Positions 35,436 through 44,435 of a stretch of DNA of 64,000 nucleotides are shown here, piece by piece. Source of the stretch: Roseiarcus sp963721905 (lineage in GTDB: Bacteria > Pseudomonadota > Alphaproteobacteria > Rhizobiales > Beijerinckiaceae); assembly GCA_963721905.1 (NCBI GenBank), contig CAVRMF010000030.1:124001-188000 (forward strand). The letters run 5' to 3'. How positions within the stretch are numbered: position 1 is the stretch's first letter; the number at the start of each line of letters is the position of its first letter. The notes beneath the pieces were generated by a model. It was given only the letters and a program-made list of their open reading frames with translations, was not told the origin of the DNA and ran no database searches. The position numbers and the translations under genes were made by a program.

Positions 35436-37538
35436 TCACTCCAGCCTGACCAACACCGCGTCCGACGCGCCCTTCGCATCGGTCACCGAAACCCTTGCAA
35501 AACCGGCGCCGTCCGGCCTCCAGGCCGACTGCCGGCGAAGATCGGCCTCGGCAACCGGCTCGCCGTTGACGAACCAGGTGAAGGGCGGCGCGCCGCCGAG
35601 CGCCTTCAGCGCGAGCTTGCTGTCGCGTGCGCCGCCCTTGAGGCCGAGGTCGATCAGCGCGCCGTCCGGCGGAAAGGCGATCTTGAGCGCCGCCGTCTCG
35701 GTCGCGGCCATGGTCTTCGGCGCGTCCTTGCGCAGATGGCGCAGCGGCGGCGGAAGATCGGCGCTGATGCTGGCGCTGAGCACGCCCTTCGGCGGCTTGA
35801 TGATCTCGATGCCGCGTCCGAGCCGCTCGAAGGCGTCGAACAGGATCGGCGCCGCGGCCTGGCGGCCGATGAGGCCGGGCGTCGGGCTGTTGTCAGGCCG
35901 GCCGACCCAGACGGCGATCGTCGTTCCGCGATCGAAGCCGACAGCAAGCGCGTCGCGGAAGCCGTAGGAGGTGCCGGTCTTGAAGGCGATGCGGCCGCTT
36001 AAAGCATTGGCGGGCGGGGCGGCGCCGCGCAGAATGTCGGCAATGTAGAAGGCCGCGACCGGATCGGTCACACGCCGCGGCCCGATGCTCGGGGCCGTGC
36101 CGTCGAGCCGCTCGATCAGCGCCGGCGCTTCACCGCCGCGCGCTAGCCCCGCATAGAGGCGCGCAATGTCGGTCAGCGTGATCCCGAGTCCGCCGAGGCC
36201 GATGGCGAGGCCGATCGGGGTCTCCTTCGGCAGCGCGATGTCCGCGCCGGCGCCGTGAAGTCGCGCGAGGAAAGTCGCCGGACCGACATCGGCCAAGAGC
36301 TCGATCGCCGGCAGATTGAGCGACATCTGCAGCGCCTTGCGGGCGGTCACTGTGCCCTGGTAGCCGAGGTCGAAGTTCTCCGGCGCGTAAGCGCCGTAGC
36401 GCATCGGGCGGTCGAACAGCACCGTCTCGGGATGCGCGAGGCCCTCCTCGAATGCGAGCGCATAAATGAAGGGCTTCAGCGCCGAGCCCGGCGAGCGCGG
36501 CGAACGCGACATATCGATGGCGCCGTCGCGCGACGCATCCTCGAAGTCGGCGGCGCCGATCCGGGCGCGAATTTCGCCGGTTCGATTATCGATGACCACG
36601 ATCGCCGCGGACAGTTTGGCGCCGAGCCGCGCGACACTCTCTTTGGCGAGGGCCTCAAGCTTCGCCTGCAGACGCGCGTCGATGGAGAGGCGGATGACCT
36701 TCGCCTCCCTGTCGGCAGCAACCGCCTCTTCCGCCGCGTGGGCGGCGAGTTCGGGGAAGGCCTTGCGGGTCGCAGGGACCGGCTCGCGCCTGGCCGCCTC
36801 GGCGTCGTCCGCGCTGATGATCCCGCGCGCCGCGATCCGCTCGAGCACGCGGTCCCGCGCCGCGCGCGCAGCCTCGCTGAATCGGTCTGGCCGGCGCGCC
36901 TCGGGCGACTGCGGCAGCGCGACGAGGAGCGCCGCTTCGGCGATCGTGAGCTTCAGCGGCTCCTTGCCGAAATAGGCGAGCGAGGCCGCGCGCACGCCCT
37001 CGAGGTTGCCGCCGAACGGCGCGACCGTCAGATAGCGGTCGAGCACGCCCGTTTTGCCGACCTCGCGCTCGATTTGCAGCGCGCGGGCGATCTGCCTCAG
37101 TTTCGCCTTGAGCGACCGCTCCGGGCGCGGCTCGATGAGACGCGCGACCTGCATGCTGAGCGTCGATCCGCCGGAAACGACGCGGCCGCGCCATAGCCAT
37201 TGTCCGGCCGCGCGGAGAAGCGCCCGGGCGTCGACCCCGCGATGCTCGTAGAACTGCCCGTCCTCGTAGGCGACGAGCATCGCGAGATAGCGCGGATCGA
37301 CGTCATGCGTCGTCGCTGGAAGCCGCCAGCGGCCGTCGGGCAAGGTGAAAGGCCGCAACAACCGGCCATCGCGATCGATGACAACCGTAGAGCCTTCGCG
37401 CGACGCCATCAAATCGATCGGCCCGAGGCTCGCGACGTAGCGGGGCCAGGCGATCGTTGCAGCAGCGCCCGCGACGAAGGCGAGTGCGAGCGCTGCGGCG
37501 AGCGCGATGAGGACGGGGCGGGTGAGGCGCTCCGCCAT
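35436..37538 (-). CDS. pbpC: Penicillin-binding protein 1C
   Basis: A 700-residue bifunctional peptidoglycan synthase anchored by one N-terminal membrane helix (residues about 8-32). The GT51 glycosyltransferase has its catalytic Glu in YEDGQFYEHRG (E92) and SGGSTLSMQVARLIEP. The transpeptidase carries SPGSALKPF (SxxK), MSLNLPAIE (SxN) and KTGTSYGF (KTG). A C-terminal BiPBP-type beta domain ends the protein. The ATG at 37538 is chosen because GTGAGGCGA precedes it and the membrane helix follows. Its usual operon partner, the alpha-2-macroglobulin gene, lies upstream but is separated by an IS110-family element. Confidence 0.95.
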   Translation of the reverse strand: MAERLTRPVLIALAAALALAFVAGAAATIAWPRYVASLGPIDLMASREGSTVVIDRDGRLLRPFTLPDGRWRLPATTHDVDPRYLAMLVAYEDGQFYEHRGVDARALLRAAGQWLWRGRVVSGGSTLSMQVARLIEPRPERSLKAKLRQIARALQIEREVGKTGVLDRYLTVAPFGGNLEGVRAASLAYFGKEPLKLTIAEAALLVALPQSPEARRPDRFSEAARAARDRVLERIAARGIISADDAEAARREPVPATRKAFPELAAHAAEEAVAADREAKVIRLSIDARLQAKLEALAKESVARLGAKLSAAIVVIDNRTGEIRARIGAADFEDASRDGAIDMSRSPRSPGSALKPFIYALAFEEGLAHPETVLFDRPMRYGAYAPENFDLGYQGTVTARKALQMSLNLPAIELLADVGPATFLARLHGAGADIALPKETPIGLAIGLGGLGITLTDIARLYAGLARGGEAPALIERLDGTAPSIGPRRVTDPVAAFYIADILRGAAPPANALSGRIAFKTGTSYGFRDALAVGFDRGTTIAVWVGRPDNSPTPGLIGRQAAAPILFDAFERLGRGIEIIKPPKGVLSASISADLPPPLRHLRKDAPKTMAATETAALKIAFPPDGALIDLGLKGGARDSKLALKALGGAPPFTWFVNGEPVAEADLRRQSAWRPDGAGFARVSVTDAKGASDAVLVRLE

Positions 37539-37606
37539 TCGCCTCACCCGCCCTTCCTGCCGCAACCAAACGCGTAGTCATAGACGGCCCTGGGATGGCG
37601 GGCGCT

Positions 37607-37660
37607 CCTTCCCCCCTTGCGGGGGAAGGTGGACGCGCTAAAAGCGCGGCCGGATGAGGG
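37607..37660. repeat. Dispersed palindromic repeat family B, copy 4
   Basis: CCTTCCCCCCTTGCGGGGGA then AGGTGGACGCGC, a short arm, and CGGATGAGGG. It lies between pbpC and the IS110-family element, in opposite orientation to copy 5 on the other side of the element. Confidence 0.75.
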
Positions 37661-37699
37661 GTCCGCGCCGCAAGGCGCGCGAGACGGGAGGCGACTGTC

Positions 37700-37891
37700 G
37701 GCGCCATACCCCTTGCATGTTCGTTTCAGCCCGAATCGGATTGAGATGCGGGCTGACCCGCGGGGGGCGGCCGCCCCCTGCGGGTCGGGCGGGCGGGATC
37801 GTGCGCCCCTGGGCTCTTGCGAGCCGTGGATGAGATGGATCCGTCCGCCCTTCGCGCTTGTCCTGAACAGATGATGGGGAGCAAGTCCCGC
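37700..37891 (+). ncRNA. Candidate IS110 bridge RNA region
   Basis: IS110-group elements encode a structured guide (bridge) RNA in the non-coding end upstream of the transposase. This 190-base stretch has no coding pattern and contains strong pairing: CTGACCCGCGGGGGGCGGCC with GGCCGCCCCCTGCGGGTCGG, and CGCATCTCAATCCGATT-type complements around 37735-37760. The region ends in GGGGAGCAAGTCCCGC just before the transposase ATG. The assignment rests on family knowledge and visible self-complementarity; the loops that would pair with target and donor were not determined. Confidence 0.45.
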
Positions 37892-38860
37892 ATGCAAGGC
37901 AAGGTTTTGCCCGAACGAAGCGCAACCCAAGTCTACGTCGGAATCGACGTCTGTAAAGCCAGACTCGATGTCTATCTCCACCCGCTCGGAGAGAAGTTCG
38001 CCGTCTCCAACGACGCGCACGGCTTCCGGCGACTGAAGCGCTCCCTTGAAGGCCACCAGGTGGCGCTTGTGGTCATGGAGGCGACCGGAAAGCTTCACCG
38101 CGCCGCCCATCGCAGTCTGGCTGCGGCCAGCTTCGCTGTCGCCGTGGTCAACCCGCTGCGCTCGCGCCTGTTCGCCGAGGCCACCGGCGCCCTGGCCAAG
38201 ACCGACGGCGTCGACGCCCGGATGCTGGCCGTCCTTGGCGAGAGCATGAAGCCCGGTCCAACCGCGCCTCCCAGCGAGCTCATGCAAACCTTGCAGGAAG
38301 TGCTGCGCTGCCGGGACGCGGCCGTCGCCGCCCGCACCGCCCTCCTCAACCAGCTCGGCGAAGCCTCCGTCCCGGTGGCGATCGCCGAGATCAAGCGCCA
38401 GATCCGCGCCTGCGAGACGTCGCTCGCCAATCTCGATGCGGAGATCGAACGCCTCATCGCCGCCGATCCGATCCTGGCCCGGCGGCTCGCCGTCCTGACC
38501 TCGATCCCGGGGATCGGGACCACGACAGCTGTCGCCCTGATTGTCGGCCTTGCCGAAATCGGCGCGCTCTCGGACAAGCAGGCCGCCATGATCGCCGGCC
38601 TCGCCCCCATCGCCTGCGATAGCGGCGAACAGACCGGCGCCCGCCATATCCGCGGCGGACGCCCGCAGCTGCGCCGCGCCCTCTACATGGCCGCCCTTTC
38701 CGCCGCGCGCTGCAATCCAGACCTCAAGGCCGTCTATGACCGACTCCGCGCCGCAGGAAAAAAGCCCAAGGTCGCCCTCGTCGCCGTCATGCGAAAGCTC
38801 GTCATCCTCGCCAACGCCCTCGTCACACAAAACCGCCTCTGGGAGCCGCGTCACCCTTGA
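37892..38860 (+). CDS. IS110-family DEDD transposase
   Basis: A 322-residue recombinase from the ATG at 37892 (earlier in-frame starts at 37817, 37871 and 37874 are possible). The N-terminal RuvC-like DEDD domain shows YVGIDVCKARLDV, VVMEATGKLHR and KTDGVDARML. The C-terminal transposase-20 part has LTSIPGIGTTTAVAL and ARHIRGGRPQLRRALYMAAL, including the serine-free region typical of some members. The frame is intact, so the element may be active. Confidence 0.93.
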   Translation: MQGKVLPERSATQVYVGIDVCKARLDVYLHPLGEKFAVSNDAHGFRRLKRSLEGHQVALVVMEATGKLHRAAHRSLAAASFAVAVVNPLRSRLFAEATGALAKTDGVDARMLAVLGESMKPGPTAPPSELMQTLQEVLRCRDAAVAARTALLNQLGEASVPVAIAEIKRQIRACETSLANLDAEIERLIAADPILARRLAVLTSIPGIGTTTAVALIVGLAEIGALSDKQAAMIAGLAPIACDSGEQTGARHIRGGRPQLRRALYMAALSAARCNPDLKAVYDRLRAAGKKPKVALVAVMRKLVILANALVTQNRLWEPRHP

Positions 38861-38875
38861 CTCCAAACACAGATG

Positions 38876-38923
38876 CTCATCCGTCGCCTCCGGCGACACC
38901 TTCTCCCACAAGGGGAGAAGGGG
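38876..38923. repeat. Dispersed palindromic repeat family B, copy 5 (inverted)
   Basis: CTCATCCGTCGCCTCCGGCG then ACACCTTCTCCCACAAGGGG and AGAAGGG. It lies between the transposase stop and the end of yfhM, inverted relative to copy 4. Confidence 0.75.
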
Positions 38924-38958
38924 AACCGAACCGCGACGTTTTTTGTCTGACGACTGCC

Positions 38959-41900
38959 TCACTTCGCCGTCACCTCCAATGCGCCGAAGGCCGTGCGGCC
39001 GTAGCGTTCCGGATCGTACATGTCCTCGGCGGTCGCCGGCGGATAGACGTAGCGGCCGGGCGCCACCCCGCGGACCACATAGGCGAGGTTGATGAACGCC
39101 GACTGCCCGGGCGCCCGGTCGAACGCGGCGACAAAGCGGTCGTCGCGGTATTCGGTATGCGTCGGAACGTCGCTCGAGAGCCAGGAGAAGGCTTCGATCG
39201 AGCCGCCGTCGACCAGAGCCGGATTGTCGATCTCGAGACCCGCGGGAAGGTGATCGACAATCAGCAGGCGGGCGTAGCGCGCCTCCGACTCGGTCACCTT
39301 CAGCGCCACCACGATCCGCTCGTTCTGGGCGATGCTTTGAAGGTCGGTCTTGGTTCCGTCGAGCTTGTAAAAGGTTCGCTCGACCGCGTAGCCGTTCGAG
39401 GCGGCGGGTTCGGGCGAGATCGGCGCGCCGGACACGTTGGCGACGAGCTGCGCGGCGTTCTGTCCCGTGTTCGCAATCGTGATCGACTTGCCGAAGAGCG
39501 CCGCGCCGCTCCAGCGCCGGTTGAGCGCGCCCTTAACCGCCTCTCCGTCGACGGTGAACGCGGCGAAGCTCGCGTGTTCGGCGAGCGCTTCGGCGGCGAG
39601 CGTCATCCAGGCGTTCTCCTGCGTGCTTGTGTAGGAGCGATCGGCGCGCGCCGCGTCGAGCTGAGCACCCGCGCGGCCGATCGCGTCGCCCTCGATCTCG
39701 CCGCCGGTCAGATTGGCTTCGGCCAGGAAAGTCAGCACTGCCGCGGCGTCGCGCAGCCGCGAGCCGTAATCAGGCCTCGAGACGCCCGCGTCGCGCTCCG
39801 CTTCGAGTGCGCTCAACGCAACGCCGAGCACTTTGCCCGCGCGGGACCGGTCGCCAAGCATCGCCAGCGCGGCCCCGAGCTCCGCCTTGGCGAGCGGCGT
39901 CGGGAAGGCGTCGAGCTTGGCGTCGGAGAGATAGCGCAGGTCGCCGATGACCGGCCGTCCGTTGCGCGCCAGCACGTAAAGCGAATAGGCCAACGCCTCA
40001 GCGTTGTCCTTGTTCGGCTCTGGCGCGTTGACCACGGTGTTGCGCAGCCGGTCGAGCGCCGTATCGAAGGCGAGCTGCGGCACGGCGAAATTGCGCTCGC
40101 GCGCCCGGGTCAGGAAATCGGTCACATAGGCGTCGAGCCAGGCGTCGTCGTCGCCGCTGTCGGCCGTCCACAGGCCGAAAGCGCCGTTGGATCCCTGACG
40201 GCTGAGCTCCCGCTCGATCGCCTGTTTCACCCGTCCATCGAGATCGGGATCGATGCCGAGATCTTCGATCGAGGCGAGCCGGTTGGCGTAGAGCAGCGGC
40301 ATCGCGACGCTGACCGTTTGTTCCGAGCAGCCGTAAGGGTAGCGGTCGAGCGCCTGCAGCAGGGCCGGCGCGTCGATCGCGCCGAAGGGCGAAGCGGAAA
40401 TCGCGATCGCGCCCGTGCCCAGAATGAAATCGTTGAGCTCATCGCCCGAGATCGTCTGCGTCGCGCCGCCGATGAGCGGCGTCACGGTGCGCCGATAGAC
40501 GTCGGGCGCGCCCGAGAGAATTCCAAGCTTGAAGTGCTGCGCCTGATCCGTCTTCGACCCGGTCAGCCTCAGATCGAGATCGGCCGTCCCGACGCCCGCC
40601 GCTGTGATCGGTACGCTTGCCGACTGGCGCTGATGCGCCTCGAGCCGCACCGTCTGACGCAACGCCGCGGCCTCCGCGGTCAGCGGCCCATGAATGTCGA
40701 GATCGAGCGTATAGTCGCCGGCGTCGCCCTCGACGTTGTCGATTTCGACATGCATTTGCGAGCGGTCGCCGACGTCGAGGAAGCGCGGCAGCGTCGCGGC
40801 GACGACAATCGCGTCGCGCACGACCACGTCGGCCTCGGCCGAGCCGACCTTGTCCTTCGACCACGCGACCGCGGCGAGCCGCACCGAGCCGTTGAAGGCG
40901 GGCAAATTGAACGAAACCGTCGCCCGGCCCTGATCGTCGAGCTTCACGACGCCAGAAAAGAGCGCAAGCGGCTCCTGGGTCGGCAGATTGCCCTCGAGAT
41001 TGCCACCGGTGTCGCCGCCGGCATGGATCACCCCCGCGGGACCCTGCATGCCGTCGATCAGCATGCCCCAGAGGTCGCGGATCTCCACCGGCAGCTTGCG
41101 CTGGCCGAAGAAATAAGCGCCCGGGTCCGGGGTCTCGAAGCCGGTCAGATTGAGAATGCCGATGTCGACCGCCGATACCGTGACGCGCGCCTCTTCTCCC
41201 GGCGCGAGCCCTGCGACCTTGATCGGCAGGCTCATGGGCTCGCGGGGCTTGGCGAGCGACGGAGCGTCGAGCGTAATCTCGAGCTTCCGTCGCTCGCTCG
41301 CGATAGCGAACCAGGCGAGGCCGATGGCGCGGCCGGGCATGCGCTTCATCGCCGCATCCAATGGGCGGTGGGTCAGCGCGACGGCATAGGCGCCGGGTCC
41401 CCAGTCGGCGTCGACCGTGAATGGAACAACATTGTCGCCCGCGACCAGATCGACGTCGAGGAAGCGCTCTATCTTGTCGCCGACGAGCGCGACCGTCGCC
41501 TTGCCGGCGTAAGCGGAATTGATGCGAAGCTTCGCCTCGTCGCCCGCCGCATAGTTGGTCTTGTCGAGCGTCACGACGACATTGTCCGGCGTGTCGGCGC
41601 TAGCCGTCCCGGACCAGCCGACGTCGAACGTAAAGCTCGTCTCCTCGCCGTCCAGCGTCTTGACCTCGAGCCGGTGCGCGCCCCAGCCGATTGGCGCTGA
41701 GAAGTTGACCGGCGCATCGGCGCCGATGTCGATCGTTCCCGTCGCGATGCGCTTCGACGACTTGACCGGCTCGAAGCTCCAGCGTCCGTCGGCGTTGAAC
41801 CACTGGTACTCGTTGGTCACCTGGTAGAGCGACCATGCGGCGCCCTTGCGCGCGACCCGCGAACCGTCGGGGGCGACCGCAATCGCCTCAAAGGTCGCGA

Positions 41901-44196
41901 TGTCCCCGGCGCTGAGGCTATTATCGAAGTCCTTCTTCACGCCGACCATCACGCCCTTGGAACGGACCGGCAGGGTGAGCGTCCGCTCGACTGTGCGTCC
42001 GCCCGGCTCGGCGACGTCGACGATTAGCTTGGCCTCGAGCGGACGGGACGCCGCGCCCTCGGGGAGATCGACCGAGAGAGCCGCGTAGCCTTTGGCGTCG
42101 GTTGTCACCTTGTCGGTGAACTGGACCTCGACGGTGTTGAAATCGTCGTCGGCGAGGCCGGCGACATAGCCGGGAAAGCCAGCGAGCGCATCGCCTGCAA
42201 CCGCCTCAAGGCGGATCGCGCCGGTCACGTCGAGACCGCTCGCCGGCGCCCCATAGAGGAATCTCGCGTCAAGCGAGAGCTCAACCGGCTCTCCCGGATC
42301 GATGTATGGCCTGGCGGAGCGGAGCGTGAAATCGAGACGCTCGGGAATATAGTCCTCGAGCAGGAACTCGACCTCGCCGATGCTGTCGCCCTTCGGGTCG
42401 GCGTAGGCTTCAATAGTCCATTTTCCCGCGGCCGAACCGGGAAGCAGCGGAACGGCGAAGGCCCGTCCGCCGAGCCCTTCGTCGGCCAGGGTCGCGCGCT
42501 TGTACTCGACGCCGTCGGGCCGCTTGACGACGAGCGTCAGCGGCAGCCCGGGCTTGGCGACGCCCTTCGCGTCGCGCAGCAGCGCAGTCGCGAAAACGGT
42601 CTCGCCCGAGCGGTAGACGCCGCGCTCGGTGTAGAGGAAGGCGTCGAGGCCTTCCGGCGCATCACGCCCGCCGACGCCGCGATCGGTCAAGTCGAATGCG
42701 GTCTGCGCGAGGTTCAGGAAATTGTAATCGGGCCCAAGCGTCGCGACCAGAAGGCCCGGCGCCGAGCCGCCCTTGCCGCGCGAGAGACCTGGATCGAAAT
42801 CGACCCGCCCGTCGGCGCCCGTCGTCTTCGTCGCCAGCACCTCGTTGTTGCGCGCCACGAGCTTCAGTTCGACGCCCGCGAGCGACCCAGCGGAGCCGAG
42901 CGACTGCACGAGCGCGTGGACGCCGTCGTCGCCGGAGATCGCCGTCAGGCCGAGATCGGAGACCACTATCCATTGCGTCGCGAGCTGCATGGATTCGGTC
43001 TCGTCCGAGCCCGGGACTTTCTCCTTCCACGGGCGCGCCGTGATCAGATAGACGCCGGGCTGCAAGGGCCCGACGGCGTCGAGCACCGGAAACTCGGTGA
43101 CCACGTCCTTGTTGAGTTCGGACGCCACATCCATCGAGCCGCTCCAGACTTTCTGGCCATCCTGCAACTCGATCTCGTCGGCGCGCGACGATTCGATCGG
43201 CTCTAGGAAATCGTCGCGATTGACGACGCCAAGCAGGTTGCGGTCGCCGACGCGATAGACGTCGATGCCGACCTTCGACGTGTTGACGGTGACGAGCGGC
43301 GCCCCCGCCTGTCCTTGCCGCGGCAACACATAGGCCTTGCCGGCGAAATGGGCCTGAGGGGAGCGGTCGCGGACATAGATCTCGTAGTCCGCAGACTTCA
43401 GGAGCTGCTCGCCGACCGCCGATGGCAACCCCTGGCGCAGCACGATCGCATAGCGCTCGCCATGCTTGAGGCCCTCGACGCAGAGCTGCTGGTCCTCGTT
43501 GGATATGGCGGTCTCCGACGCCCCCGAGACCGCGACATAGGGCGAGAAATCGGTCTTTCGCGCCAGCGGGTCGGAGAAGTTGAAACAGGCGCGCGGCGAG
43601 GTCAATTCGTTGTCGACCTTGTAGTCGAGGATGCGGAAGCCGTGCTCGGCCCGCATTGCCTCGTAGATTCTTCTGACGTCGATTGAGCCGCGCCGGTCGA
43701 GCGAGGCTTTCAGGGCGTCCAGAGCCGGTCGCCACTGCTCGTGGCGCGCGAGCAGATCGCCAAGCAACGCCAGCGCCCCGGCCTGCGCTTCCGGCGTCGT
43801 CGCATGCTGATAAGCCGCGTAGGCCGCAGTTGCGCCTTGCGTTACAAGCTCATAGCGGCCGTTCGCCTGGGCGTCGTCGGCCTTGATCGCGACCGAAGCG
43901 AAGGCCAGCCAGTTCGCCGGATCTTTCGGCGCCGCCGTGACTGCGGCGGCCGCGAGCTTGGCTGCGTCGTCGAACTTCGCGGCCGCAGCCGCGGCTGCGG
44001 CGGCTTTGCGCAAGTCTTCCGGCGTCTTTCCCTTCGCCTGCGCCCCGATCGTCACAGCCTCGGCGCGCAATGTCTCCGTCAGGCGGATCGCGTCGCTCGC
44101 CATGTCTTCGCTTGCAAACGGCTTGATGTCCGCGGCGCCCGCCGCGCCGCCCAGGAGCGTCAGACACAGGGCGAACAGGCGCAGGACAAGCAGCAT
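38959..44196 (-). CDS. yfhM: Bacterial alpha-2-macroglobulin (YfhM-type)
   Basis: A 1745-residue periplasmic protease trap. A signal peptide (LRLFALCLTLLGGAAGAA) is followed by an N-terminal extension and a series of macroglobulin beta domains. The thioester motif YPYGCSEQ lies near residue 1288 inside the alpha-helical TED domain, and C-terminal domains follow. The bait region is expected in the middle and cannot be placed precisely. The signal lacks a lipobox cysteine, unlike the lipoprotein form in E. coli. Such proteins usually act with PBP1C, which repairs peptidoglycan after envelope breach. Here pbpC is downstream but separated by an IS110 element, which may uncouple expression. Confidence 0.94.
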   Translation of the reverse strand: MLLVLRLFALCLTLLGGAAGAADIKPFASEDMASDAIRLTETLRAEAVTIGAQAKGKTPEDLRKAAAAAAAAAKFDDAAKLAAAAVTAAPKDPANWLAFASVAIKADDAQANGRYELVTQGATAAYAAYQHATTPEAQAGALALLGDLLARHEQWRPALDALKASLDRRGSIDVRRIYEAMRAEHGFRILDYKVDNELTSPRACFNFSDPLARKTDFSPYVAVSGASETAISNEDQQLCVEGLKHGERYAIVLRQGLPSAVGEQLLKSADYEIYVRDRSPQAHFAGKAYVLPRQGQAGAPLVTVNTSKVGIDVYRVGDRNLLGVVNRDDFLEPIESSRADEIELQDGQKVWSGSMDVASELNKDVVTEFPVLDAVGPLQPGVYLITARPWKEKVPGSDETESMQLATQWIVVSDLGLTAISGDDGVHALVQSLGSAGSLAGVELKLVARNNEVLATKTTGADGRVDFDPGLSRGKGGSAPGLLVATLGPDYNFLNLAQTAFDLTDRGVGGRDAPEGLDAFLYTERGVYRSGETVFATALLRDAKGVAKPGLPLTLVVKRPDGVEYKRATLADEGLGGRAFAVPLLPGSAAGKWTIEAYADPKGDSIGEVEFLLEDYIPERLDFTLRSARPYIDPGEPVELSLDARFLYGAPASGLDVTGAIRLEAVAGDALAGFPGYVAGLADDDFNTVEVQFTDKVTTDAKGYAALSVDLPEGAASRPLEAKLIVDVAEPGGRTVERTLTLPVRSKGVMVGVKKDFDNSLSAGDIATFEAIAVAPDGSRVARKGAAWSLYQVTNEYQWFNADGRWSFEPVKSSKRIATGTIDIGADAPVNFSAPIGWGAHRLEVKTLDGEETSFTFDVGWSGTASADTPDNVVVTLDKTNYAAGDEAKLRINSAYAGKATVALVGDKIERFLDVDLVAGDNVVPFTVDADWGPGAYAVALTHRPLDAAMKRMPGRAIGLAWFAIASERRKLEITLDAPSLAKPREPMSLPIKVAGLAPGEEARVTVSAVDIGILNLTGFETPDPGAYFFGQRKLPVEIRDLWGMLIDGMQGPAGVIHAGGDTGGNLEGNLPTQEPLALFSGVVKLDDQGRATVSFNLPAFNGSVRLAAVAWSKDKVGSAEADVVVRDAIVVAATLPRFLDVGDRSQMHVEIDNVEGDAGDYTLDLDIHGPLTAEAAALRQTVRLEAHQRQSASVPITAAGVGTADLDLRLTGSKTDQAQHFKLGILSGAPDVYRRTVTPLIGGATQTISGDELNDFILGTGAIAISASPFGAIDAPALLQALDRYPYGCSEQTVSVAMPLLYANRLASIEDLGIDPDLDGRVKQAIERELSRQGSNGAFGLWTADSGDDDAWLDAYVTDFLTRARERNFAVPQLAFDTALDRLRNTVVNAPEPNKDNAEALAYSLYVLARNGRPVIGDLRYLSDAKLDAFPTPLAKAELGAALAMLGDRSRAGKVLGVALSALEAERDAGVSRPDYGSRLRDAAAVLTFLAEANLTGGEIEGDAIGRAGAQLDAARADRSYTSTQENAWMTLAAEALAEHASFAAFTVDGEAVKGALNRRWSGAALFGKSITIANTGQNAAQLVANVSGAPISPEPAASNGYAVERTFYKLDGTKTDLQSIAQNERIVVALKVTESEARYARLLIVDHLPAGLEIDNPALVDGGSIEAFSWLSSDVPTHTEYRDDRFVAAFDRAPGQSAFINLAYVVRGVAPGRYVYPPATAEDMYDPERYGRTAFGALEVTAK

Positions 44197-44272
44197 GGAA
44201 CCGATCCTTGGGCGAACGAAGGTTGTTTTTCGTCATCGTGAGGAGGGATGCGGCGCGGTCGTCAGTGCGGTG

Positions 44273-44306
44273 GACATTAGGGCGTTCGTAAGAACGCCCT
44301 AATGTC
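44273..44306. promoter_or_regulatory. Perfect 15-bp inverted repeat between divergent genes
   Basis: GACATTAGGGCGTTC and GAACGCCCTAATGTC are perfect inverted copies with a four-base GTAA loop. The palindrome is 77 bases from the yfhM start and 130 bases from the start of the peptidoglycan-binding protein gene, in the divergent promoter region. It could be an operator or a folded RNA element. It lies inside sequence resembling the halves of the GTCATTGCGAG-type repeat. Confidence 0.5.
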
Positions 44307-44435
44307 GACAGGCTATGTCCTTCATCCCCTGGATCGCTTCGCTGGCGCTCGCGATGACGTCGTTGGTTTCGTTGACTTACCTCTTGCTCTAGCATGGCGA
44401 GCGCGCCGTCGACCAGAATCGGCTTCGAAAAGATC

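Larger units (their letters stand above)
37692..38875 (+). mobile_element. IS110-family element (ends approximate)
   Basis: The transposase gene plus flanking non-coding sequence lie between palindromic repeat copies 4 and 5. The exact ends cannot be fixed from one copy: IS110 elements lack long terminal inverted repeats and often make no target duplication. Candidate ends are near ACCCCTTGCATG (about 37708) and CACCCTTGACTC (38854-38865). The insertion separates yfhM from pbpC, genes that are normally adjacent. Confidence 0.75.

Noticed and set aside
38857..41700. A 947-codon open frame antisense to the alpha-2-macroglobulin gene
   Set aside because: The minus strand has a signal peptide, macroglobulin domains and a GCSEQ thioester; the plus frame is an Arg-rich shadow.
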